DNA of 64,000 nt from positions 1 to 64,000 of the forward strand of contig NZ_CALBWS010000005.1 in assembly GCF_937468385.1 (NCBI RefSeq), read 5' to 3'. This document shows, one piece after another, positions 25,863 through 34,790 of the stretch (position 1 is the first letter of the stretch; each line of letters begins with the position of its first letter). A program made the position numbers and the translations under genes. Origin of the DNA: Neobacillus rhizosphaerae (GTDB lineage: Bacteria > Bacillota > Bacilli > Bacillales > Cytobacillaceae). The notes under the pieces are model-generated. The model was not told the origin of the DNA. It ran no database searches and worked only from the letters and a program-made list of their open reading frames with translations.

Positions 25863-27635
25863 ATGAAATCTAGTATGAACGAACTATCAAAATCCACAAA
25901 ACAGATTCCAGCTCATTTGAGACAATTTGTCTCGGAGCAGCACTATGAAGAGTACACACCGATTGATCATGCGGTATGGCGATATGTGATGAGACAAAAT
26001 CATCATGCCCTAAAGGATTCTGCCCATCCGGCATATGTGGAAGGTCTCCGTGCATCAGGAATCGACACGGAGGCAATACCAAATGTATCAGACATGAACG
26101 AGCACCTTTCAAAAATTGGCTGGGGAGCTGCTATTGTAGATGGATTAATTCCAGGTGTTGCCTTTTATGATTTTCAAGCACATGGTATTTTGCCAATTGC
26201 CGTGGCTATTCGAAAGGTAGAAAACATCGAATATACACCGGCACCGGATATTATCCACGAATCCGTAGGTCATGCACCAATCCTATTTGATTCTAAATAT
26301 GCTTCATACGTCAAACGATTTGGAGAAATTGGTTCAAAGGCATTTGCGACAAAAGCAAAACATGAAGTATTTGAGGCAGTAAGAAATCTATCTATTGTCA
26401 TGGAAGATCGCCATTCCACACCTGAACAAATCGAAGAAGCAAAACGATTGCTAAGCGATAGGAAAAAATCAGTAACGGGTTTGTCAGAAGCAGATCAAAT
26501 CTCGCGGATTTTCTGGTGGACAGTGGAGTACGGATTAATAGGAACGTTGAAGAACCCTCAAATATACGGTGCCGGACTGTTATCTTCTGTAGGAGAAAGC
26601 AAGCATTGCCTATCTGAAAACGTGGTAAAACTTCCTTTTTCTATAGAGTCTTGTATTCAGACAAGCTACGATGTAACGACCATGCAGCCGCAATTATTTG
26701 TTTGCGAGAATTTTGATCAATTAACAGAGGCTATCGAAAAGTTTGCCGATTCAATGGCCTTTCGAAAAGGTGGAACAGAGAGCTTAGATAAGGCGCTCCA
26801 ATCTGGTGGTACGTCGACATTTGTCCTGAACTCGGGATTACAAATTACTGGAACGATCGAAAAAATGCTTAAGGATTCAGATGGAGAAGCTATTTACGTG
26901 AAAACAACAGGACCAACAGCTTTGGCTATGAATGATAAGGAGCTTCCTGGACATTCGAAAGCGATTCATAGTGGTGGATTTGGTACTCCAATTGGTTTAT
27001 TAGAAGGGGGTATTTCTCTTGAAGAATGTACCGAAGAAGACCTTCTGACTTTAGGAATTGAAAAAGGTCGTAAATCGACTTTGACTTTTAAGAGCGGTAT
27101 TCAAGTATCGGGAATTGTTTCAACTATTATCCGAAACAAAAACAAACTAAATCTCATTTCCTTCGAAAGCTGCCAAGTCACATTAGGAGATCAAGTGTTA
27201 TTTGAAGAACAGTGGGGAACGTTCGACATGGCGGTAGGCTCAGCAGTTACATCTGCATTTCCAGGGGCTGCTGATGCAGAAGCATTCTTCGGTGTAGAAG
27301 AAATACCTAAAAAGGCAGCAACAGCACCAAGACTATTAACAGAACTAGAAAATATGTACCAAGCAATCAGAGATATTCGTAAAACAAAGACACTGGATGA
27401 AAATAGTTGGGCTGTTGTTCAAACCGTTCTTCAAGTGTTGAGAAGCTCTTATCCAAAAGAATGGCTGCTGCGCTTGGAAATTCTGGAATTGTTCTGTGAG
27501 CATGGTGTACAAACGTTAGAAACAGAACAGGTTCATCAAGAATTGCTCCATCTTAGCAAAACAGAAGAGCTTCAACGTCTTATCAAAAATGGATTATCGT
27601 TACTTCCACTTCAAAAGGAAAGTCAAGGATGTTAA
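25863..27635 (+). CDS. phhA: Phenylalanine 4-monooxygenase (tetrahydropterin-dependent aromatic amino acid hydroxylase)
   Basis: A 590-residue protein. The hydroxylase domain covers about residues 20-290, with iron ligands in IHESVGHAP (His132, His137) and WWTVEYGL (Glu222). A 300-residue C-terminal extension of unassigned fold is typical of the long Bacillus-type enzyme. It makes tyrosine from phenylalanine using O2 and tetrahydropterin. This fits control by tyrosine T-boxes. AAAGG touches the first ATG; the second Met (25875) is better spaced. The stop overlaps the start of a pterin carbinolamine dehydratase gene, which would recycle its cofactor. Confidence 0.92.
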   Translation: MKSSMNELSKSTKQIPAHLRQFVSEQHYEEYTPIDHAVWRYVMRQNHHALKDSAHPAYVEGLRASGIDTEAIPNVSDMNEHLSKIGWGAAIVDGLIPGVAFYDFQAHGILPIAVAIRKVENIEYTPAPDIIHESVGHAPILFDSKYASYVKRFGEIGSKAFATKAKHEVFEAVRNLSIVMEDRHSTPEQIEEAKRLLSDRKKSVTGLSEADQISRIFWWTVEYGLIGTLKNPQIYGAGLLSSVGESKHCLSENVVKLPFSIESCIQTSYDVTTMQPQLFVCENFDQLTEAIEKFADSMAFRKGGTESLDKALQSGGTSTFVLNSGLQITGTIEKMLKDSDGEAIYVKTTGPTALAMNDKELPGHSKAIHSGGFGTPIGLLEGGISLEECTEEDLLTLGIEKGRKSTLTFKSGIQVSGIVSTIIRNKNKLNLISFESCQVTLGDQVLFEEQWGTFDMAVGSAVTSAFPGAADAEAFFGVEEIPKKAATAPRLLTELENMYQAIRDIRKTKTLDENSWAVVQTVLQVLRSSYPKEWLLRLEILELFCEHGVQTLETEQVHQELLHLSKTEELQRLIKNGLSLLPLQKESQGC

Positions 27636-28097
27636 CAACATTGACTCCTTTAGAAATTCAATTGGAGTGTGCAAAACTTCAAAACTGGAAGGTAAAAAAC
27701 GATAAAGTGAAACTTCAATCAGTGGGGGGGTTCCATCCCCCACTGATTGTTAGTTGAACCAATCGGGCTTTTACGGGCAGTTGATCCCTCGCTTATCCTT
27801 ATTGATTCCCTCTAAGTCTTGAAGTGGGGGTCTTAATGCCCGTTAATGCGGGATAAATGGATCGAAAGGAAATATATGTTTAAAGATTACCTGCAAGGTA
27901 TACAGTTTGTTTCAAAAATCGGCCAAATTGCTGAATCAAACCAACATCATCCATTTATCAATGTCCAATATAAAGCTGTTATTGTTTTGCTCAGCTCATG
28001 GGCTGCAAAAGGAGTAACAGCTTTAGATATTGATGTAGCAGTCGAATTCGAAAAAGCGTATGAACAAGTGAATCATACTATTTCATCCAGCGATTGA
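27629..28097 (+). pseudogene. phhB: Pterin-4a-carbinolamine dehydratase gene split by a small insertion
   Basis: The first 26 codons (27629-27706, MLTTLTPLEIQLECAKLQNW...) and the rest (27858-28097, WIERKYMFKDYLQGIQF ... SNQHHPFINVQYKAV) join in frame to 105 residues if 27707-27857 is removed. That is the normal length of this enzyme. The HHP active-site motif is in the second part. Reading through the insert meets a stop after about 16 codons. The insert supplies an ATG at 27846 in frame with the second part, so a truncated protein might still be made, without a clear ribosome binding site. The original start overlaps the phhA stop. Confidence 0.9.
27707..27857. mobile_element. IS200/IS605-like MITE inserted in phhB
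   Basis: A 151-bp non-coding insert. GATAAA occurs both just before it (27701-27706) and at its end (27852-27857). A perfect 13-bp hairpin, CAATCAGTGGGGG (27716-27728) with its complement (27737-27749), lies at the left end. A shorter hairpin, CCCG/CGGG, lies near the right end. Subterminal hairpins without terminal inverted repeats are typical of IS200/IS605 derivatives mobilised in trans. Confidence 0.75.
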
Positions 28098-28375
28098 TTA
28101 TTATATCGGAAAAATTATTTGATGTACAGACGAGCAAAATTCTAGCTAGTTATTAAATGAGGCGGGCTTCATGGTGAAGCCCGCCTCTTACATATTAAAG
28201 AAGTTCGTAATCCGTCACATTGCAGGTAGAATCCAATAAGTCACGCTCCATGTAAAAGGGCTGGTGATAGAAACCAAGCCCTTCCTTTGCTCCCATCTCT
28301 GCAGATCACTTTGAATTTGCTGATGCCAACTTCATCGAAGATTGATCATGAGGAAGGACTTAAAATCTTATTTTT
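28098..28375. pseudogene. Terminator hairpin and relic 3' end of a DUF2922 gene
   Basis: A perfect 13-bp hairpin, GAGGCGGGCTTCA (28159-28171) / TGAAGCCCGCCTC (28175-28187), is followed by bases 28196-28222. On the minus strand these read NVTDYELL-stop, the C-terminus of the DUF2922 proteins encoded at 34.0 and 46.4 kb. The same hairpin-then-gene-end layout occurs at those loci. Upstream codons of the relic are lost. A further hairpin (AAGGGCT / AGCCCTT, about 28255-28282) is unassigned. The rest of the gap is empty. Confidence 0.6.
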
Positions 28376-28405
28376 TGAATAAATAAACCACTTTAACACA
28401 ACCTA
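28376..28405 (+). promoter_or_regulatory. Candidate sigma-G promoter of the ger operon
   Basis: TGAATA (28376-28381), 17 bases, CAACCTA (28399-28405), close to the forespore sigma-G pattern (TGAATA, 17-18 bases, CATACTA), 31 bases before gerA-type gene translation. Confidence 0.5.
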
Positions 28406-28436
28406 AATAATATGCATTTTTTGGGAGGGTTGGTAA

Positions 28437-29975
28437 ATGGTTTTATTTAAAAAAAGGAAAAAAAAGAATAATCTTTTAAAAAAAACGGATCAGACACAAG
28501 TAGAAGGGCCATTAATTTTCTCAGACATGAATGATAATCTGACGTATATAAAAAATCATCTTAATCATACAGCTGATTTAAAAATCCAAACTATACGAAA
28601 TGGTGATTTTGAAACCGCGATTGTATTCATCGAAACGCTCGTTGATAAAGAACTAATACAAGATAAAATTATTGATCCGCTTTTTCAACTAAAGAGTTTT
28701 AAAGACAGAGAAGACATTGCCACTGTCATTAATTTAGAGACGATTTCATGTTCCAATCTTTCACAAGCGGTAAACGATCTAATTAATGGGAATACTTTGT
28801 TGTTTGTGAGTACAAGGGCTTACGCATTCTCCGTTAATACACAAAAATTTGGAAATAGGAGTATTACAGAACCTTCAAGTGAGAAAGTAGTAAGAGGGGC
28901 ACACGATGGATTTATTGAAAGCCTAGGGGTTAATATTCAGTTAATTCGAAAACGTATTTTAAATCCAAACTTAACAGTAAAGTATTTTTCCGTAGGGAAA
29001 GAAACAAAAACGAAGGTAGCACTTCTATATATGAATCAGTTGGCTAACACTTATTTAATAACGGAAATTGAACGGAGGATTGATTCTATTTCCACAGATT
29101 TTATTATGCCTAGTAGCTATCTTGAGGAACTTATTGAGGATTCTTCATTTTCACCTTTCCCTCAAATGCTTAATACCGAAAGGCCTGACCGGACCATGGC
29201 TAATTTGCTTGAAGGCAGGGTTGTTCTATTGGTGGACAACACCCCTACAGCATTGATTTTGCCTGTTACTTTTTTTTCATTTTATCAATCTCCCGATGAT
29301 TATAATTCACGCTTTTTCTTAGGCACTTTTTTCCGAATCGTTCGATTACTAAGTTTTTCTCTTGCCGTAGGATTACCATCTTTATATATTGCGATCATCG
29401 CTTTTCACTATGAAGTTTTGCCAGACCAATTAATATTGCCAGTTAAAAGTTCGGTTGAAAACATTCCTTTTCCCCCACTTCTTGAAGCCTTGATTATGTT
29501 GATTACCATAGAGTTAATTCAAGAAGCCGGAATCAGATTGCCAACCACAATTGGACAAACCATTGGAATCGTAGGTGGGCTTGTCATTGGCGATGCCGTA
29601 GTTAGTGCAGGTTTGATTTCAAATACGATGCTTGTGGTCGTAGCAATAACCGCCATTTCTTCCTTTGTAGTGCCTTCAACTGAAATGAGTGGATCGATGC
29701 GTATCATACGATTCCCATTTATGTTAGCAGCTGCAACGATGGGATTTATCGGAATTGTGTTTTGCTTTATGGTTATTCTCATTCATTTATGTAAGTTAGA
29801 GTCGTTTGGTACACCCTACTTTGCGCCATTGACTCCACTCCGAATAACAGATTTTAAAGACTCTATTTTACGATTGCCGATTTGGAAATTGAACAATCGT
29901 CCGTTGGATCCTCATCCGCAACAGCTTAAGCAACAATCCAATTCCAGAGACTGGGGAAAAGATGATGAAAAGTGA
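28437..29975 (+). CDS. Spore germination receptor subunit A (GerA/GerKA family)
   Basis: A 512-residue protein with a hydrophilic N-terminal domain (1-270, lysine-rich start). A C-terminal domain follows with about five or six membrane segments, including the family stretch LPTTIGQTIGIVGGLVIGDA. It is the A subunit of a nutrient germinant receptor in the spore inner membrane, working with B and C subunits encoded immediately downstream. GGGAGGG precedes the ATG. The stop overlaps the start of the B subunit gene by 14 bases. The ligand is unknown. Confidence 0.93.
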   Translation: MVLFKKRKKKNNLLKKTDQTQVEGPLIFSDMNDNLTYIKNHLNHTADLKIQTIRNGDFETAIVFIETLVDKELIQDKIIDPLFQLKSFKDREDIATVINLETISCSNLSQAVNDLINGNTLLFVSTRAYAFSVNTQKFGNRSITEPSSEKVVRGAHDGFIESLGVNIQLIRKRILNPNLTVKYFSVGKETKTKVALLYMNQLANTYLITEIERRIDSISTDFIMPSSYLEELIEDSSFSPFPQMLNTERPDRTMANLLEGRVVLLVDNTPTALILPVTFFSFYQSPDDYNSRFFLGTFFRIVRLLSFSLAVGLPSLYIAIIAFHYEVLPDQLILPVKSSVENIPFPPLLEALIMLITIELIQEAGIRLPTTIGQTIGIVGGLVIGDAVVSAGLISNTMLVVVAITAISSFVVPSTEMSGSMRIIRFPFMLAAATMGFIGIVFCFMVILIHLCKLESFGTPYFAPLTPLRITDFKDSILRLPIWKLNNRPLDPHPQQLKQQSNSRDWGKDDEK

Positions 29976-31062
29976 GCATACAATCACACAAGGACAACTG
30001 GTATTTTATATCATACAAACACAAATTGGTATCGCATTATTATCTTTACCCTATACGCTCTTTAAGGTTTCCAAACAGGATGCATGGATTTCTATCCTTA
30101 TTGCTGGTATTTTTGTTCAGATCTTTTTAGTGATATTTTGGTTATTAAATAGTAGATTTCCTACATTAACTATTTATGAAATCCTGCCAAAATTAATAGG
30201 GAAAATTCTGGGTAAAGTAATGGTGTTTTTATATGCCTTTCAGTTTACACTTTTTTCAAGTGCAGTACTTATTTTTTATGGGCACCTTTTGAAAATATGG
30301 GTTCTGGAAAATACGCCAATTTTCGTTGTCATCCTGCTTTTGGTTTTTACAGGAGTTTACTTAGGTAAACAAAATTTACGTATTATTGCACGTTTTAGTG
30401 TTTTTGTTTCCTTTTTCTTACTAGTTCTCTTTGTCTTAGTTGCATTAAGCTTCAAGGATGCAAACTTCCTCTATCTATTGCCCATGGCCAAAACCGGATG
30501 GTTTACGATTTTAAAAGGATCGAAAGAAGCCACATTAGCCATCCTTGGTTTTGATGCGTATTTAGTTATAGGCCCGTTTGTCCAAGGTCCGGCAAAAGGA
30601 AAGTTAAAAGCCGTAACGATCGCGAACCTTTTTGTTACTCTTTTTTATACCTATTTGGTAGTTGCTTCCTTAGCCTATTTTAGTCCTGAAGAAATGAAAA
30701 TCATCCCGGAACCCATTTTGTATCTTATAAAATCCTTCTCCTTTGGTGTGGTAGAACGTACGGATTTAGTGTTTATATCGATTTGGATGGTGATGGTAAC
30801 CACCTCATTTGTAAATTATTTATATATTGCATCCACTGGAGTAGCTACTCTATTCGGACAGCCTTCTCATTCTAAGTTCGTACCCTATGTTGCAGGAGTT
30901 GCTGCTCTCATCGCGCTTTTCATTGATAACAGGGAAACAATAAAATTCTTTACTAAATTTGTTACCAATGCCGGAATGGTCCTAGTATTGTTTCTCCCCT
31001 TAATTCTTCTACTAATTTCGTATCTTACACGAAAAAAAGAAACTGGAGTGAAAAACTATTGA
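29962..31062 (+). CDS. Spore germination receptor subunit B (GerB family)
   Basis: A 366-residue protein with about ten membrane helices of the APC-superfamily GerB/spore-permease type (begins ITQGQLVFYIIQTQIG). In germinant receptors this subunit determines ligand specificity. Met1 and Met2 are both possible starts. Its gene overlaps the A gene upstream and the C gene downstream by 4 bases, the usual coupled gerABC arrangement. Confidence 0.93.
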   Translation: MMKSEHTITQGQLVFYIIQTQIGIALLSLPYTLFKVSKQDAWISILIAGIFVQIFLVIFWLLNSRFPTLTIYEILPKLIGKILGKVMVFLYAFQFTLFSSAVLIFYGHLLKIWVLENTPIFVVILLLVFTGVYLGKQNLRIIARFSVFVSFFLLVLFVLVALSFKDANFLYLLPMAKTGWFTILKGSKEATLAILGFDAYLVIGPFVQGPAKGKLKAVTIANLFVTLFYTYLVVASLAYFSPEEMKIIPEPILYLIKSFSFGVVERTDLVFISIWMVMVTTSFVNYLYIASTGVATLFGQPSHSKFVPYVAGVAALIALFIDNRETIKFFTKFVTNAGMVLVLFLPLILLLISYLTRKKETGVKNY

Positions 31063-32186
31063 AAGGACTAAAATACCTTCTTGTTCTGTTGTGCTTATTA
31101 TTTCTCTCAGGTTGTTGGGATCAGAACCCATTAAAAGATTCGAGTCTTGCCATGGCGAGTTCAAGTGATCTGAGGAGTGATGGAAAGCTATTATATGCTG
31201 CATCATTTCCGAGGAGCACACAAGGAGGAAAGGGAGGTTCACAACAACAAATAGTTGAAATTGTTTCAGCTACCGCCAATACTCCAAGAGAAGCTCAAAT
31301 GAAAATTGATTCTAAAATATCGGGAACATTTGACTCTTCAAAATTAAGGGTACTGTTAATTGGCGAGGCTCTTGCTAAACAAGATATAAATTTATTTTTA
31401 GATGTTTTATATCGTAATCCAAAAACCGCGTTAAGTGCCCGTCCGGCGGTAGTAGAAGGAATGGCTATTGATCTAATTAACCTAAAATTAATTGGCGGCG
31501 AAGAAATCAGTAAATATTTAATAAATTCAATGCAAAGCTTACAGGATTTAACTATTGTTAACCATGAAAATATTGAATCAATATTTGCAAAAATGCTTGA
31601 TCCAGGCCAGGATTTCTTGATTCCTTATATTAAATTGGATAAAAATAAATCGCGCGCATCAGTAAAGGGGTTGGCAATGTTTCACGGGAATAAATATTCT
31701 GGAAAGCATTTAACGGTGGATCAATCGATCATGTATCATCTCATGGAAAATGAAAAAGGAAAAATGGCTCGCTTCACAAAAAAAGTGATTAGCTCTCCTA
31801 GACCTTCCATGAATAATTACATTACAGTTAATGTAAAGAAAATGAAAAGAAAACTAAAGGTAGAAGTAAAAAAGTCTGGAGAGATAAACGCTCATATCCA
31901 TTTAAACTTGAAAATGGATGTCATTGAGTACCCTCATAATCGATTGGCTTCAAAAGAGGAGATTCCAAAGTTAAATGAAATGTTATCAAAAGAGCTTACA
32001 AAAGAGGCGAAAACGGTCATAAAAAAAATTCAGGAAGCTAATTGTGACGGTTTAGGAATTGGGAGAAGAATCATCGCTTTTTATCCCAACAGATGGAAAA
32101 AATTGAATTGGGAAGTGGATTACCCAAAGATTCAAATTATTCCATCTGTCCATGTAGAAATCATTAGTCACGGAATAACCGATTAG
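31059..32186 (+). CDS. Spore germination receptor lipoprotein subunit C (Ger(x)C family)
   Basis: A 375-residue lipoprotein with signal and lipobox LFLSGCWDQ (Cys20). The Ger(x)C body follows, with the segments SGTFDSSKLRVLLIGE and VDYPKIQIIPSVHV near the end. It is anchored in the spore inner membrane by diacylglycerol and needed for receptor function. The TTG start overlaps the gerB-type stop. Confidence 0.92.
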   Translation: MKGLKYLLVLLCLLFLSGCWDQNPLKDSSLAMASSSDLRSDGKLLYAASFPRSTQGGKGGSQQQIVEIVSATANTPREAQMKIDSKISGTFDSSKLRVLLIGEALAKQDINLFLDVLYRNPKTALSARPAVVEGMAIDLINLKLIGGEEISKYLINSMQSLQDLTIVNHENIESIFAKMLDPGQDFLIPYIKLDKNKSRASVKGLAMFHGNKYSGKHLTVDQSIMYHLMENEKGKMARFTKKVISSPRPSMNNYITVNVKKMKRKLKVEVKKSGEINAHIHLNLKMDVIEYPHNRLASKEEIPKLNEMLSKELTKEAKTVIKKIQEANCDGLGIGRRIIAFYPNRWKKLNWEVDYPKIQIIPSVHVEIISHGITD

Positions 32187-32286
32187 AGGGTACAAGGCAC
32201 CATCTATTTTGACAACTTTTTAGTGCTCCAGGCTTAGGTTCTATGACGAAATCAAACTATAAATTTTTATTTTCAAGGGAACTACA

Positions 32287-33084
32287 TTATCGAGTTTTAA
32301 TGGAGTTCCCCACTTGGTCATGTTTTTGAATAAACTGATTAATCATTCGGTTTAACTCAACCGCTGCCTTTGTAGGAATCTGATGCTTTTCATTTTTCAT
32401 GAACATTAATTCATTCCGGGGCAATTTTTCGTGTAGGAGGTTTGCATAATAATGAAATGATTTATCTTTCGCACCAAAGACCAGTAATATGGGGTGATCA
32501 ATCTTTTGTAGCTGATTGGTACAATTAAATTGTAGGCAATAACGATAATACTGCTCGATATTCCTTGCCTCTCCTTTTAGTGCTTCTTTCAGTATTTTTC
32601 TAAATGATTCCCGTGAATTGGAATTGCTCCATGAAACGGATAACGCCAATAGAGAAAGTGTTCTCGCGTTAGCTAGTTTGATGGCTAAAGAAATCCTCCG
32701 CGTTAGATACTTATCCTTCACTTCCGACAATCCGCTAACAACAATACCCCCTAATGCCCTGTCTGGGTAGGTCAGCAAAAATTCCAATAAAATAGAACCA
32801 CCGGTTGAATATCCGCAAATGAACGCTTTCTTAACTCCCAGATGATCTAACAGATGTCTAATATCCTCAACAATTAGCGGATAAGTGACCGCTTGATTTG
32901 AATACGGACTTCTTCCGTGACCTCTCATATCAAAGGTAATCACTTTACATGTTTGCGATAATTCTTCAAGCTGGTACATAAAATTTGCGCTCGTGAGTAA
33001 TGGCGGGTGAATAAAAATGATCGGAACCCCTTCCCCCTTAACGGTATAATATAGGCTGATACCGTACACATCCAACATCGGCAT
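32287..33084 (-). CDS. Alpha/beta hydrolase
   Basis: A 265-residue hydrolase-fold protein. The oxyanion segment is FIHPPLL, the nucleophile elbow is GYSTGGS, the acid lies in VFGAKDKSF, and the histidine in NEKHQIPT. DMRGHGRSPYS is typical of esterase/peroxidase-like family members. No signal peptide. The ATG at 33084 is chosen because GAGGTGA stands eight bases upstream, shortening the longest frame by 11 codons. It is convergent with the ger operon and the substrate is unknown. Confidence 0.85.
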   Translation of the reverse strand: MPMLDVYGISLYYTVKGEGVPIIFIHPPLLTSANFMYQLEELSQTCKVITFDMRGHGRSPYSNQAVTYPLIVEDIRHLLDHLGVKKAFICGYSTGGSILLEFLLTYPDRALGGIVVSGLSEVKDKYLTRRISLAIKLANARTLSLLALSVSWSNSNSRESFRKILKEALKGEARNIEQYYRYCLQFNCTNQLQKIDHPILLVFGAKDKSFHYYANLLHEKLPRNELMFMKNEKHQIPTKAAVELNRMINQFIQKHDQVGNSIKTR

Positions 33085-33404
33085 GCTTCTACTCACCTCA
33101 TAAATCATCATCTTCATTTCTGGTCCGTATTGGTAACCTGTTTATCGCTGCGGGAAGTCTAACACCTTGACCTTCCTAGTTTTTTCCAAAGTCCTCTGAA
33201 ACATTCCTGCCTGTTAGAGAAAAGAGGACCAAAAATGGCAAAAAAAGAACAAGTACAACGGTGTAGAATGGGGGAAACTAAAAAGGAAATAGTGAACTTC
33301 GTAGACTCCTTATGAAGGTTCGAGAAAATGTAAATATTTTATAGCCTGAACATACACAATAGTGATATATCAACCAAATTTATTCATCCTTGGAGGCATT
33401 GTAT

Positions 33405-33962
33405 ATGAAAGTTGTTGCTATAGTTGGAAGTATACGTAAGGAATCCTATAACCTTAAACTTGCAAAGTATGTTCAGAAAAAATATAAAGAACATATGGAT
33501 ATTGAAATATTAAGTATTCGCGACCTTCCTCATTATGATCAGGATACTGAATTAAATCCACCTCAAGTGGTGACTGAATTTAAAAACAAAGTGGCGAATG
33601 CCGACGCTGTTCTTTGGGTGACCCCAGAGTATAATTATTCGATCCCAGGAGTATTAAAGAATGCAATGGATTGGTTATCACGTGTCGATAAAATCATGAT
33701 TGGTAAACCATCATGGATCATGGGTGCTACGATGGGAGTATTAGGAACAGTCCGTGCCCAGCAGCATTTACGCGATATTTTGTTTTGCCCAGGGATCGGT
33801 TCTCCGCTTTTACCAGGAAATGAAGTATATGTAGGAGCCGTTCATGAAAAAATCGATGAAACTGGGAACCTTACCCATGAACCGACGATAAAATTTATCG
33901 ATACAGTTGTTGACAACTTTATCAATTGGTATAACCAATACCAACTTTGTATCAAAAAATAA
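33405..33962 (+). CDS. NADPH-dependent FMN reductase
   Basis: A 185-residue flavodoxin-like reductase. GSIRKESYN binds the FMN phosphate. TPEYNYSIPGVLKNAMDWLSR is the family signature around residues 74-94. The family reduces quinones, azo dyes and chromate. The ATG at 33405 has TGGAGG nine bases upstream; the TTG at 33390 lies over that site and is rejected. Confidence 0.9.
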   Translation: MKVVAIVGSIRKESYNLKLAKYVQKKYKEHMDIEILSIRDLPHYDQDTELNPPQVVTEFKNKVANADAVLWVTPEYNYSIPGVLKNAMDWLSRVDKIMIGKPSWIMGATMGVLGTVRAQQHLRDILFCPGIGSPLLPGNEVYVGAVHEKIDETGNLTHEPTIKFIDTVVDNFINWYNQYQLCIKK

Positions 33963-33983
33963 GCGAATCTTACCATGATAAAA

Positions 33984-34012
33984 GGGGCCAACTTCATTAT
34001 GAAGCCGGCCCC
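33984..34012 (-). terminator. Terminator of the first DUF1659-DUF2922 unit
   Basis: GGGGCC (33984-33989) and GGCCCC (34007-34012) with inner CTTCA/TGAAG arms; on the minus strand TTTTATC follows. It may also stop the convergent FMN reductase transcript. It shares its inner arms with the hairpins at 28159 and 46312. Confidence 0.7.
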
Positions 34013-34019
34013 ATCCTTA

Positions 34020-34238
34020 TTAAACGAGTTCATATTCGGTCACATTGCGGTCAATGACTCTTGCTCCTTTTGCAGCGACAAACTTGCCGCTCGCCGTTGT
34101 GAAAACTTCTGCAGTAATAATCTGTTCCATTGCTTGTTTCACGGCTTCCTCATCAATTGGCTCTTTCGGATTGTCCACCGAAATACGTCCTGTCTTTCCA
34201 AACTCCGTGCCAAATTGCAATTCCAATGTTTTTGCCAT
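34020..34238 (-). CDS. DUF2922-family small protein, copy 1
   Basis: A 72-residue protein (MAKTLELQFGTEFGKTG ... RNVTEYELV). It has no membrane segment; short beta strands are likely. Family function is unknown. AGGAGGTGA lies five bases before the ATG at 34238, giving a strong translation signal. It is encoded after a DUF1659 gene and is nearly identical in arrangement and very similar in sequence to the pair at 46.4-46.8 kb. Confidence 0.85.
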   Translation of the reverse strand: MAKTLELQFGTEFGKTGRISVDNPKEPIDEEAVKQAMEQIITAEVFTTASGKFVAAKGARVIDRNVTEYELV

Positions 34239-34277
34239 GCTTTTCACCTCCTATCGCTTCAGTAATTCTCCTGACTC

Positions 34278-34496
34278 TTAAGCTAATATTTCGGAGCTGT
34301 CATTGCGCTCCACTTTGTTCAGCCTGCCATTGCATAAACCAGAAATCGCATGAGCTGCTTGATACAATTGATCTACACTTGCTTCCTTTTTGACATTGCT
34401 AAGCGTTTTGGCATTTAGGATTGGATTTCCTTCATCATCCATTCCTGTTTGAAACACCAAACGAAGTTTCGTCCCTTCTAATAACGCTTGTGCCAT
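34278..34496 (-). CDS. DUF1659-family small protein, copy 1
   Basis: A 72-residue protein (MAQALLEGTKLRLVF ... NDSSEILA), soluble, of unknown function. AAAGGAGGTGAG precedes the ATG. The upstream 49 bases are conserved with the second copy at 46.8 kb, suggesting a common promoter and regulator. Confidence 0.85.
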   Translation of the reverse strand: MAQALLEGTKLRLVFQTGMDDEGNPILNAKTLSNVKKEASVDQLYQAAHAISGLCNGRLNKVERNDSSEILA

Positions 34497-34500
34497 TGTT

Positions 34501-34549
34501 GCTCACCTCCTTTCACCTTTTATTTATTAAATAACGGGCAAAAAGGACA
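34501..34549 (-). promoter_or_regulatory. Conserved upstream element of the DUF1659 genes, copy 1
   Basis: Reading the minus strand, TGTCCTTTTTGCCC, then about 8 bases, then TTTAATAAATAAA and the ribosome binding site. The block matches 46,831-46,879 almost base for base and the match stops at TGTCC. It is probably the promoter, not of obvious sigma-A type; the sigma factor encoded at 47.1 kb is a candidate. Confidence 0.5.
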
Positions 34550-34712
34550 TGGACGTAATATATTTTTTTGGAGGATTAACGTCTTCCTAGATTTCAAAAA
34601 CTGTCTCCTTGAAATAGCTATCATCTAGGTTCACTAGGAAATACGAGAAAAGAGGACTGCTGTGCCAGGGTAGAAGCTCCATCCTTTCCAATTTTTATAA
34701 AGTGTATTTTGG

Positions 34713-34741
34713 TTGACGTTTATTCGAGTTTCATATATTAT
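34713..34741 (+). promoter_or_regulatory. Candidate sigma-A promoter of the azoreductase gene
   Basis: TTGACG (34713-34718), 17 bases, TATTAT (34736-34741), about 50 bases before the start codon. Confidence 0.5.
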
Positions 34742-34790
34742 GAATCTGAGATACTTGCAACTAAGATAATTAAAGGAGACTTATAAAATA

